Positions 8,801 through 17,397 of a stretch of 64,000 nucleotides of DNA are shown here, piece by piece. How positions within the stretch are numbered: the first letter of the stretch is position 1; the number at the start of each line of letters is the position of its first letter. The stretch is from Noviherbaspirillum sp. L7-7A (GTDB lineage: Bacteria; Pseudomonadota; Gammaproteobacteria; Burkholderiales; Burkholderiaceae_D): the NCBI RefSeq assembly GCF_019052805.1, contig NZ_JAHQRJ010000001.1:2232001-2296000 (forward strand), read 5' to 3'. A model generated the notes under the pieces. The model was not told the DNA's origin, made no database searches, and saw nothing but the letters and a program-made list of their open reading frames with translations. The position numbers and the translations under genes are program-made.

Positions 8801-11800
8801 ATGGATGGCACAGAAGGCATTTCATGCAGAAGCAGCATTGAAGGAGGCAATCATTCGGACCGCTACACATGGCTTGATGTCAACTCGGATGATGGGTCCT
8901 CCTCCGACGACGCCGACCTGCCAACGCAGGAGCCCGCCTCGCCAACGCTGTACAGCCGTCCCGCGTCGCCTCCGGTTCCCATCACATCGACACCCGTCAG
9001 TGCTGCAAGGAGAAGGCCAGCAAGTCAGGCACCTGCATCCGGATCATCCTCGCCCCGCTCGCCATCGGCCAGGTCCGCCACGCCCTGCACTTCCCGTGAT
9101 TCAAGCGCGCCGGTCGAGAAGCGCCTTAGCCCGCTGATGGAAGCGGCAATACGCGATGACATCGCCCTGATCGATCGCCTGCTTACGCACGATACGGTCG
9201 ATGACGCCCTGCCGGATGCGGACCTGAACGAAACCGACGAGGATGGATGGACCGCCCTGCACCATGCAGCTTCCAAGGGAAGCGACCGCGCGGTGATGGC
9301 ACTGCTGGAGCGCGGCGCCAGGACCGACCCGCTGACACGCAAAGGTGCGACGGCGCTGATGCTGGCAGCCAGAAACGCGCGCGGCGTCGCTGTCGAGATC
9401 TTGCTGGCGCTTGATGACGTGTCGAGCGCATCCGAAAGCCAACCCGACAACGCCACGTCATTGGAAAAGTCCAATCTCTACCGTTACCAGCTTGCAGCGC
9501 AGTGTTACGACAGCATGTCCGAGCACGAGCGCCAGGAAGCACTTTCCAACGCGGTGGTGGCGGGCAAACCAGACATGGCCGCGCGCATGCTGGCCACCGG
9601 CGGCCTGGATTTCGAAAACCCGGACCGGCACGACATCACCCTGCTGGGATATGCCGTCCGTAACGGCGATGAAACCATGGTCCGCCTGCTGCTGTGCGCC
9701 GGCGCCAAAGCCAACGGTATCAGCCTGACCGACACAAGCCCGCTAATGCATGCCGTGTTGTCGCTGCAACTTGCCATCATTCCGGTTCTGCTTCACGCAG
9801 ATGCATCCCCGATTCAGGAAAGGGCTGATCGCGAGTCGGCGCTGACAATGGCGGTGCGGCTCGATTCGCTGCCTGTCATGCGCGCGCTCATTGCCGACAA
9901 GCCCAGCCTTCTGGCTAACGGAAAGCGGGGCAAGACACTGCTGACGCTCGCTGTTGCGTTCAAAAGCGCCAGCATCGCCACGGAATTGCTGAACCGCGGC
10001 GTCGACCTGCCCGACAAGGCCGGCAGTTGCGCGCTCGCCGTCCGTGCCAAAAAAGGCGATCAGGCGGGAGTGGCATTCCTGCTGGCGGCCGGCGCCGACC
10101 CTGACCATCAGGCAGATGACGGCCACAGCGCCTTCACCCTCGCGGCCGCCAATGGCCATCTGGACGTCGTCCAGACATTGCTCAACCACCGCAAACAGAG
10201 TGGCGGCCGAGGGGCACGCCAGGCGATGGCGCAGTTGTTGAACCAGGTCGACAAGGCAGGGCGCACTGCGCTGATGCTGGCTGCACTGAACGGCCATCAG
10301 AAAATGCTGGAATTTTTGTTGAACCAGGGGGCCGATCTGCATCGCCGCGACATCGACGGCATGAATGCGCTGCTGTGGGCTGTCGCCAGGGCCGATGCCG
10401 GGACGGTGAACCTCCTCTTCAACCATCATGCAACCCATCTGCTACTGGACCGTGCAGGCAATTCCGGCATCGTGATCGCGGCGGCAAACGGCAACCTGGA
10501 CACCCTCAAGGTATTGCTGACGCCTGTTCGCGCGAACAAGCTCTATGACGTCAATACGCCCAACAAGAGAAAGGACACCGCGCTCACCCTCGCGGCTGCC
10601 AATGGCCACGAAGCCGTCGTCAGGGAACTGCTGCAGGCAAAGGCCCATGTCCTGCATGTCAATGCGGCTGGACGCAGCGCGAAGCTGGAAGCCATCGCGC
10701 ATGGGCATGAGGCAATCACCAATCTGCTGGAGAAGGCGGAACAGGCCTTCCTGAAATCGGCCGAATCCACAACCGGTATCCTGGCGGCGCTCGCCAGGAT
10801 ACCGGTGTTTGGACCGCTGCTGCCAAGCATCGCCGTTATCAAAGTGCCGGAAGTTGACAGGGAAGGCAATTCCGCGCTGGCGCTGGCAGCCTGCTATGGG
10901 CACGTGGGCATGGTTTCCAGGCTGATCGGCAAAGCTGATGCCGCGCTGTCCATCAGCATGGGATCGGAAATGCAGTCTGCTGAAAACGACGATGACAATC
11001 CTCCTGTTGGCAAAAGCCTGATACATGCATGGCAGAAGCTTCCCACCGCGAGCAGCATCGATATCGAGCAACAGAACGTCAATGGCATGACGCCCTTGTG
11101 CCTGGCTGCGGCCAATGGCCGTGACGATGTTGCCAGCCTGCTGCTTGAACGCGGCGCGCTGGTCAACCATGCAAGCAATAACCATTGCACACCGCTCTGG
11201 CTGGCCGCCAGCGCGCCCACCTATCAATCCAGCGCAGCATCCGGCGGGAATCAAATGACGACGCATTTGAACAGTGAGGCGCTGATCAACCTGCTGCTCG
11301 ACAAGGGAGCCAATGTCAACCAGCCATCCGCCCGCGGCGAAACGCCGCTGCATGCCGCTGCGGCCTTTGGCCGGCTTGCCACCGTCAAGACGCTGCTTCA
11401 GCACAAGGCCAGCCTTGACGCGCCTGACCGGTTTGGCCTTTCTGCGCTGGGACACGCCGCATTGAACGGCCATGCCGATCTGGTCGAATACCTGCTTGAA
11501 CAGGGCGCCAAGCCGGATGCCGCGCCCGGCACGCACGCGCCGCTCACGTTGGCCGCGGCCAATGGCCATGACGCGGTTGTCATTCTCCTCAGGCAGCGCG
11601 GCGCAACGGTCCAGCATGTCGATGCCTATGGCCGCACCGCGCTCATTTTCGCCGCCAGGCATGGAAAAATTTCCACCGTCGAGCTGCTGCTGAAATTTGG
11701 GGCAAACCTGCATCACAAATGCCGCCAAGGCTATACGGCGCAGCAGCATGCCAGCCGGGCTGGGCACAGCGGCGTGGTCGCCTTGCTGCAAGAAGGTCAT

Positions 11801-11821
11801 CCTCGCCCGCGCGACAATTGA
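8801..11821 (+). CDS. Large ankyrin-repeat protein
   Basis: A 1006-residue protein with no signal peptide. Residues 1-110 are rich in serine, proline and acidic residues and are probably disordered. From about residue 140 to the C-terminus there are many ankyrin repeats with the canonical pattern of G-TAL--AA--GH---V--LL--GA, for example GWTALHHAASKGSDRAVMAL near 149. The repeats are broken by two longer inserts: near 647-685, which contains a hydrophobic segment with GPLLPSIAVIKV, and near 715-755, which is acidic. Such proteins bind other proteins; in host-associated bacteria some are secreted effectors. No secretion genes are in the window, so an intracellular scaffold role is equally possible. 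The ribosome binding site is weak. Confidence 0.9.
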   Translation: MDGTEGISCRSSIEGGNHSDRYTWLDVNSDDGSSSDDADLPTQEPASPTLYSRPASPPVPITSTPVSAARRRPASQAPASGSSSPRSPSARSATPCTSRDSSAPVEKRLSPLMEAAIRDDIALIDRLLTHDTVDDALPDADLNETDEDGWTALHHAASKGSDRAVMALLERGARTDPLTRKGATALMLAARNARGVAVEILLALDDVSSASESQPDNATSLEKSNLYRYQLAAQCYDSMSEHERQEALSNAVVAGKPDMAARMLATGGLDFENPDRHDITLLGYAVRNGDETMVRLLLCAGAKANGISLTDTSPLMHAVLSLQLAIIPVLLHADASPIQERADRESALTMAVRLDSLPVMRALIADKPSLLANGKRGKTLLTLAVAFKSASIATELLNRGVDLPDKAGSCALAVRAKKGDQAGVAFLLAAGADPDHQADDGHSAFTLAAANGHLDVVQTLLNHRKQSGGRGARQAMAQLLNQVDKAGRTALMLAALNGHQKMLEFLLNQGADLHRRDIDGMNALLWAVARADAGTVNLLFNHHATHLLLDRAGNSGIVIAAANGNLDTLKVLLTPVRANKLYDVNTPNKRKDTALTLAAANGHEAVVRELLQAKAHVLHVNAAGRSAKLEAIAHGHEAITNLLEKAEQAFLKSAESTTGILAALARIPVFGPLLPSIAVIKVPEVDREGNSALALAACYGHVGMVSRLIGKADAALSISMGSEMQSAENDDDNPPVGKSLIHAWQKLPTASSIDIEQQNVNGMTPLCLAAANGRDDVASLLLERGALVNHASNNHCTPLWLAASAPTYQSSAASGGNQMTTHLNSEALINLLLDKGANVNQPSARGETPLHAAAAFGRLATVKTLLQHKASLDAPDRFGLSALGHAALNGHADLVEYLLEQGAKPDAAPGTHAPLTLAAANGHDAVVILLRQRGATVQHVDAYGRTALIFAARHGKISTVELLLKFGANLHHKCRQGYTAQQHASRAGHSGVVALLQEGHPRPRDN

Positions 11822-11959
11822 TTTGCGCAATCGCGTCGGCAAGCATGGCAAGCCTCCCACCACGGGTTTTCCCACTGCCTGTTGCCGGCGCAATCTGGCG
11901 CCGCCCCCGCCGCTTCCGGTATAGTCCGGTGCAATGCGTCAACAGCCTGCCCGTTCCCC

Positions 11960-12907
11960 ATGTCCCGCCTGCCCGCCCACATCGACATTCACCTGATCCG
12001 CATCCTGTACCTGCTGCTGTCGGAAAAGAATGTATCGCGGGTGGCGCTGAAGCTGAACCAGCCGCAGCCGTCGATCTCGGCCTCGCTGCGCAAGCTGCGC
12101 GAACTGACCGGCGACCCGCTGCTGGTGCGCGGCTCGCGCGGCATGGTGCCGACGCAGCATGGCGAGAGCCTGTTGAAGCCGGCCAAGCGCATCCTCGACG
12201 AGACCGAGCGGCTGTTCGTGCAGAAGCTGCCGTTCGAGGCGCGCGAGGAAGCACGCACCTTCCGCATCGCCGCGCCCGACTACCTGGACAGCCAGTTCCT
12301 GCCCAACGTGGTGGCAAGGGTGCGGCGCGAGTCGCCCAAGAGCCGGGTGGTGATCATGAACATCAGCCGCGACATCGACCATATCCGGCTGCTGTCGGAC
12401 GGCGACCTTGATCTCGTGATCGCCAACTGGGACGAGCCGCCCGCGCACCTGCATCTGGCCAAGCTGTTCCAGGACCCGATCGCCTGCATCATGCGCGCCG
12501 ACTGCGCCTATGCCCGCCGCACCGCGCCGGACGCAATGACGGTCGAAGACTACCTGTCGCTGCCGCATGTGGCGCCGTCGCAGATGATGCCCGGCTATCA
12601 CGGCGTGATCGAGTCCTTCCTGGAACGCCACAACCTGCGGCGCAACGTGGTGGTGGAGTCGGCCTATTTCGGCCAGATGCCCTACATGCTGCTGCAAAGC
12701 GACCTCGTGCTCACCACCGGCCGCCAGTTCCTGCGTTTCTATGAACAGAACCTGCCGCTGAAGACCTACAGCGTGCCGCTGAAGTTTCCACCGATGCGTT
12801 TCTACCAGCTCTGGCACGACCGGGTGCACCATGCGAGCGAACACAAGTGGCTGCGCGACCTGATCGGCACGGTTGCCCGCGAACTGCAGCCGCGCGCGGC
12901 TTCCTGA
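11960..12907 (+). CDS. LysR-family transcriptional regulator
   Basis: DNA-binding regulator of 315 residues. The N-terminal winged helix-turn-helix covers about residues 8-66, with LNQPQPSISASLRKL as the recognition helix region and the usual LLVRGSRGMVPT wing. A periplasmic-binding-protein-like effector domain follows from about residue 95. The ATG at 11960 is preferred over an upstream in-frame one at 11882 because the HTH homology starts at once (SRLPAHIDIHLIRILYLLLS). A TATAGT at 11920-11925 is a possible -10 box. It lies 15 bases upstream of the deaminase gene on the same strand, so it probably shares the transcript and may govern it. Confidence 0.92.
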   Translation: MSRLPAHIDIHLIRILYLLLSEKNVSRVALKLNQPQPSISASLRKLRELTGDPLLVRGSRGMVPTQHGESLLKPAKRILDETERLFVQKLPFEAREEARTFRIAAPDYLDSQFLPNVVARVRRESPKSRVVIMNISRDIDHIRLLSDGDLDLVIANWDEPPAHLHLAKLFQDPIACIMRADCAYARRTAPDAMTVEDYLSLPHVAPSQMMPGYHGVIESFLERHNLRRNVVVESAYFGQMPYMLLQSDLVLTTGRQFLRFYEQNLPLKTYSVPLKFPPMRFYQLWHDRVHHASEHKWLRDLIGTVARELQPRAAS

Positions 12908-12922
12908 GCCGCTTTATCCACA

Positions 12923-14332
12923 ATGTCTCCCGTCATCATGAGTCCACTCCCCGCCCCTAACACCGCCGGCAAGACCCTGCTGGTGCGCAATGCCCGCCTG
13001 CTCGTCACCATGGACGCGGCGCGCCGCGAAATACCGGATGGCGCGGTCTTCATCCGCGGTCATGTCATCGAGCAGGTCGGCCCGAGCGCCGAGTTGCCGG
13101 CCGAAGCCGACGAGATCATCGACGCCGGCGGCCTCCTGGTGATGCCGGGCATGGTCAACACCCACCACCATATGTACCAGAGCCTGACGCGGGTGGTGCC
13201 CGACGCGCAGGATGGCGAGCTGTTCAAGTGGCTGGGCGCGCTGTACCCGGTCTGGGCAGGACTGACCGGCGAAATGATAAGGGTATCGACCCAGACCGCG
13301 ATGGCCGAGCTGATGCTGTCGGGCTGCACCACCAGCAGCGACCATCTCTATATTTATCCCAACGACTGCCGGCTGGACGACAGCATCGAAGCGGCGCAGC
13401 AGATCGGCATGCGTTTCCATGCCACCCGCGGCGCGATGAGCGTGGGCCAGAGCAAGGGCGGCCTGCCACCGGACGCGGTGGTGGAACAGGAAGACGCCAT
13501 CCTGAAGGACAGCCAGCGCCTGATCGAAACCTGGCATGATGCCGGCCGCCACGCGATGCTGCGCATCGCGGTCGCGCCCTGCTCGCCGTTTTCGGTCTCG
13601 CGCGACCTGATGAAGACATCGGCCGAGCTGGCGCGCAGCCATGGCGTGGCCATGCATACCCATCTGGCCGAAAACGTGAATGACGTCGCCTACAGCCTGG
13701 AAAAATTCGGCATGACGCCGGCGCAATACGCCGAGGATTGCGGCTGGGTCGGCCATGATGTGTGGCATGCCCACTGCGTGCAGCTCGACCAGCCCGGCAT
13801 CGAGCTGTTCGCCCGCACCCATACCGGCGTGGCGCACTGCCCCTGCTCCAACATGCGGCTGGCCTCCGGCATCGCGCCGGTGCGGCGCATGCTGGACCAT
13901 GGCGTGCCGGTCGGCCTGGGCGTGGATGGCAGCGCCTCCAACGATGGCGCCCACATGCTGGGCGAGGCGCGCCAGGCGATGCTGCTGCAACGGGTTGGCT
14001 TCGGCCCGGATGCCATGACGGCACGCCAGGCGCTGGAACTGGCCACGCTGGGTGGCGCGAAGGTGCTGGGACGGGACGACATCGGCGCGCTGGCGCCGGG
14101 TATGGCGGCCGACCTGGTGATGTTCAGGCTTGACCAGCCGGCCTATGCTGGCGCCCTGCACGACCCGGTGGCGGCGCTGGTGTTCTGCACGCCATCGAAC
14201 GTGGATTGCAGCATCATCCATGGCCGCGTGGTGGTGAAGGAAGGCCAGCTTGCCACGCTGGACCTGGGGCCGCTGGTGGAGCGCCACAACGGGCTGGCGC
14301 GGAACTTGATGGAAGCGGCGCGACAGGGCTGA
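12923..14332 (+). CDS. Amidohydrolase, 8-oxoguanine deaminase / hydroxyatrazine hydrolase family
   Basis: Zinc-dependent deaminase of 469 residues in the family that includes 8-oxoguanine deaminase and hydroxydechloroatrazine ethylaminohydrolase. Metal and catalytic motifs are visible: MVNTHHHMYQSLTR near residue 75 (an HxH motif), MHTHLAENVND near 243, WHAHCVQLD near 281 and GLGVDGSASNDGAHM near 331 with the conserved aspartate. 8-oxoguanine deaminase releases ammonia and yields urate, which would match the purine genes at 253-6430. The exact substrate is an inference, since hydroxylated triazines and isocytosine-like compounds are used by close relatives. An in-frame second methionine five residues on is an alternative start. 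Confidence 0.88.
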   Translation: MSPVIMSPLPAPNTAGKTLLVRNARLLVTMDAARREIPDGAVFIRGHVIEQVGPSAELPAEADEIIDAGGLLVMPGMVNTHHHMYQSLTRVVPDAQDGELFKWLGALYPVWAGLTGEMIRVSTQTAMAELMLSGCTTSSDHLYIYPNDCRLDDSIEAAQQIGMRFHATRGAMSVGQSKGGLPPDAVVEQEDAILKDSQRLIETWHDAGRHAMLRIAVAPCSPFSVSRDLMKTSAELARSHGVAMHTHLAENVNDVAYSLEKFGMTPAQYAEDCGWVGHDVWHAHCVQLDQPGIELFARTHTGVAHCPCSNMRLASGIAPVRRMLDHGVPVGLGVDGSASNDGAHMLGEARQAMLLQRVGFGPDAMTARQALELATLGGAKVLGRDDIGALAPGMAADLVMFRLDQPAYAGALHDPVAALVFCTPSNVDCSIIHGRVVVKEGQLATLDLGPLVERHNGLARNLMEAARQG

Positions 14333-14648
14333 GCGTACGTGGCGCTTCGGACTGGATGGGATTTCGACGGGATGCCTGCAGGGCACTGGATGAGGTCTCC
14401 CGGATGGTAGGCGATCGCTCTGCCGCCCACCGCGTAATGCCCTTCGGGTATTACGCCCTACGAAGGCTACGAAGGCGGCACTTGCCTTTGCACCTTGGCC
14501 TCTCGCAGGGTGCAATACCCCGCAGGGGCATTGCACGTGCGTAAATCATGGCTAGCCGCCGAACGTCTGCGGTTCGCAATGATGGTGCAATACCCCACAA
14601 CAAAAGCACCCTACCCCCGCGCAGCCTGATTTCAGCCACGTATTGCGT
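14333..14648. repeat. Intergenic repeats: two REP-like hairpins and a half copy
   Basis: The region has no gene. A hairpin at 14432-14456 has arms GCGTAAT and ATTACGC around a CCC-TTC-GGG core and is followed by CCTACGAAG. A second at 14510-14536 has arms GTGCAAT and ATTGCAC around a CCCC-GCA-GGGG core. A degenerate half copy lies at 14584-14615. The same family occurs at 48187-48307 and 49198-49320. The units sit between the convergent deaminase and emrB-like genes, where they may help to end transcription. Confidence 0.8.
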
Positions 14649-16202
14649 TCAATGCGCCCCGCCCGCATCCACCGGCGTCTTCGACCGCACAGGCCGCGTC
14701 ATCCACACCAGCCCGATCAGCAGGATGAACAGAATCGCCGACATATAAAAGATATCGGTCGCGCCCAGCGTGCCGGCCTGCACCGACAGGCTGCGCTCGA
14801 TCACGGCCCAGGCGCCCTGCTCCGACATGCCCTGGGCCTGCATTGCCTGCACCGCCTGGCTGAAGGCTGGATTGGATGGCCCGGCGTGCTCGGCCAGCTG
14901 CGCATGATGCAGCGTGCTGCGGCTGTCCCACAGCGTCGAGGTGAGCGAGGTGCCCATGCCGCCGAACATGATGCGCACGAAATTCGACAGGCCGGCCGCC
15001 GCCGGGATGCGCTCCGGCGACAGGCCCGACAGGATGATGGACGTCAGCGGGATGAAGAACATCGCCATCGCCGCGCCCTGGATCACGGTCGGGATCATCA
15101 GCGTCATGGTGTCGACTTCCGGCGTGAAGCGCGAACGCAGGAAGAACACCAGCGCGAAGATCAGGAAGGCGGTAGAAGCAACGAAGCGGGCGTCCACCTT
15201 GGGCAGCATCTTGCCCACCAGCGGCGAGAGCAGGATGGCGAAGATGCCGACCGGCGCCATCACCTTGCCGGCCTCGGTGGCGGTGTAGCCGATCTGCGTC
15301 TGCAGCCACAGCGGCAGGATCACCAGGCTGCCGAAGAACAGGCCATAGGCAACCGAAATCGCCACCACGCCGCCGCTGAAATTGCGGCCGGCAAACAGGG
15401 ACAGGTCTACCACCGGATGTTCCTCGCCCAGCTCCCAGATGATGAAGTAGACGAAGGCCACCAGCGCCACCGCGGTCAGCACGATGATCTCGCCCGAGGC
15501 GAACCAGTCCAGCTCCTTGCCCTTGTCCAGCATCAGCTGCAGCGAGCCGACCCAGATCACCAGCAGTGCGAGACCGATCTTGTCGATCGGCAGCCTGACC
15601 GTCTTCGATTCACGGGTGTGGTAGATGGACCAGCTGGCCCAGGCCGCGAACAGGCCGATCGGGATGTTGATGTAGAAGATCCACGGCCAGGTGTAGTTGT
15701 CCGAGATCCAGCCGCCCAGCAGCGGCCCCATGATCGGCGCCACCAGCGTGGTCATGCCCCAGAACGCCAGCGCCATGCCGCTCCTGGCCGGCGGATAGCT
15801 GGCCAGGAGCAGCGACTGCGACAGCGGAATCATCGGCCCTGCCACTGCGCCCTGCAGCACGCGGGCGGCGATCAGGATCTCGATGCTGGGCGCAACGCCG
15901 CACAGGAAGGAAGCCAGCACGAACAGCAAAATGGAGGTAATGAACAGCCGCACCTGGCCGAAGCGCATCGTCAGCCAGCCGGTCAGGGGCACCGAGATTG
16001 CATTCGATACCGCGAACGAGGTGATTACCCAGGTGCCCTGCTGCGGCGACACGCCCATGTCGCCGGAGATGGCCGGGATGGATACGTTGGCAATCGACGA
16101 GTCGAGCACGTTCATGAACACCGCCAGCGACAGCGCCAGCGTGCCCAGGACGAGCGGCGTGCCGCTCAGCGGCGGCAGGGCGGCGCGGGGAGCGGTGGCC
16201 AT
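14649..16202 (-). CDS. DHA2-family multidrug exporter (EmrB/QacA type)
   Basis: Inner-membrane drug:proton antiporter of the major facilitator superfamily with 14 predicted helices, 517 residues long. Early helices contain LAVFMNVLDSSIANVSIP, the motif typical of the DHA2 group, and PLTGWLTMRFGQVRLF, which holds the cytoplasmic loop motif A. It is the last gene of a three-gene operon reading left. The ATG at 16202 is chosen because it stands one base after the stop of the HlyD gene and homology begins near there; a longer in-frame start overlapping the upstream gene looks wrong. Together with the next two genes it builds a pump that spans both membranes. The substrate is unknown. Confidence 0.92.
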   Translation of the reverse strand: MATAPRAALPPLSGTPLVLGTLALSLAVFMNVLDSSIANVSIPAISGDMGVSPQQGTWVITSFAVSNAISVPLTGWLTMRFGQVRLFITSILLFVLASFLCGVAPSIEILIAARVLQGAVAGPMIPLSQSLLLASYPPARSGMALAFWGMTTLVAPIMGPLLGGWISDNYTWPWIFYINIPIGLFAAWASWSIYHTRESKTVRLPIDKIGLALLVIWVGSLQLMLDKGKELDWFASGEIIVLTAVALVAFVYFIIWELGEEHPVVDLSLFAGRNFSGGVVAISVAYGLFFGSLVILPLWLQTQIGYTATEAGKVMAPVGIFAILLSPLVGKMLPKVDARFVASTAFLIFALVFFLRSRFTPEVDTMTLMIPTVIQGAAMAMFFIPLTSIILSGLSPERIPAAAGLSNFVRIMFGGMGTSLTSTLWDSRSTLHHAQLAEHAGPSNPAFSQAVQAMQAQGMSEQGAWAVIERSLSVQAGTLGATDIFYMSAILFILLIGLVWMTRPVRSKTPVDAGGAH

Positions 16203-16203
16203 C

Positions 16204-17397
16204 TCAGCGCTTCGCCACGGCCGCGCTGTTGTCGGCGATGATGCGGGCGATGTCCTGCTCGGCCTCGCGGTCGGCGGCATCGAATACCCGGGTCTCGTAG
16301 GCCGGCGCGGTGCGGGCTGCGCCGCTGGAGGTCAGGGAGGTGCCTTCGGCCCGGGCAATGTCCACCTTCACTTCCATCGACAGGCCGATGCGCAGCGGCT
16401 TCTCGGCCAGCTCCTTGGGGTCGAGCCTGATGCGCACGGGCACACGCTGCACCACCTTGATCCAGTTGCCGCTGGCATTTTGCGCGGGCAGCAGGGCGAA
16501 CGCGGCGCCGGTGCCGGCGGCCAGGCCCACCACCTGGCCGTGATAGACCACGTCATCGCCATACAGGTCGGAATGCAGGGTCACCGGCTGGCCGATGCGC
16601 ATCTGCGCCAGCTGGCCTTCCTTGAAGTTGGCATCCACCCACAGCGCATCCAGCGGCACGATGGACAACAGCGGCGCGCCGGGCGCGACACGCTGGCCGA
16701 CCTGCACCGAGCGCCGCGCCACATAGCCGGTGATGGGCGCCGGCAGCCTGGTGCGGGCATAGGCGAGATAGGCGGAGCGCACCTGCGCGGCGGCGCGCAG
16801 CACGTTGGGATTCTCCGCGACAGGCGTGCTGCTGGTCAGCGCCTGGTTCGATGCCAGTTGCTCGCGCGCGGCTTGCAGCGCCGACTCCGCCGCCTTGACG
16901 GCATTGCGGGCATGCTCGATATCCTCGCCGGATACGGCGCCGGTGCCGGTCAGGCGGGTGCGGCGCGCCAGGTCGTCGCGGGCGCGCGCCAGCTCGGTGC
17001 TGCGCAGCGAGATGTTGGCGTTAAGGGCGCCGGTGTTGACGAACAGCGTGCGGGTTTCGCGCACGGTCTGGGCCAGCTGCGCCTCGGCCTGGGCCAGCGC
17101 CACCCTGGCGTCGGCCGGATCGAGTTCAACCAGCGGCTTGCCCATTTCCACCCGCTCGGTGTCGTCGGCATGGATGGCGATCACCGTGCCGCCGACCTGG
17201 GGCGTAACCTGCACCACATTGCCGGCGACATAGGCGTCGTCAGTACTTTCGAAATGGCGGGCGAAGACAAACCACCAGATGCCGTAGGCCACCAGCGCGG
17301 CCAGCACCAGCAGGGTGAAGCCAATCAGGAAAGCGCGGCGCTTGCCGTTGCGGGCCGGGGCCGGCAATGCCTGTGGAGGGGAACTTTGCATGGTCAT
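16204..17397 (-). CDS. HlyD/EmrA-family membrane fusion protein
   Basis: Periplasmic adaptor of 397 residues that links the EmrB-like exporter to the outer-membrane channel. One N-terminal transmembrane helix is visible at about residues 24-48 (FLIGFTLLVLAALVAYGIWW). It is followed by a lipoyl-like strand region with ESTDDAYVAGNVVQVTPQV near 50, an alpha-helical hairpin, and a second lipoyl half with ITGYVARRSVQVGQ. It overlaps the stop of the outer-membrane factor gene by 4 bases and ends one base before the exporter start, so the three are co-transcribed. Confidence 0.93.
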   Translation of the reverse strand: MTMQSSPPQALPAPARNGKRRAFLIGFTLLVLAALVAYGIWWFVFARHFESTDDAYVAGNVVQVTPQVGGTVIAIHADDTERVEMGKPLVELDPADARVALAQAEAQLAQTVRETRTLFVNTGALNANISLRSTELARARDDLARRTRLTGTGAVSGEDIEHARNAVKAAESALQAAREQLASNQALTSSTPVAENPNVLRAAAQVRSAYLAYARTRLPAPITGYVARRSVQVGQRVAPGAPLLSIVPLDALWVDANFKEGQLAQMRIGQPVTLHSDLYGDDVVYHGQVVGLAAGTGAAFALLPAQNASGNWIKVVQRVPVRIRLDPKELAEKPLRIGLSMEVKVDIARAEGTSLTSSGAARTAPAYETRVFDAADREAEQDIARIIADNSAAVAKR

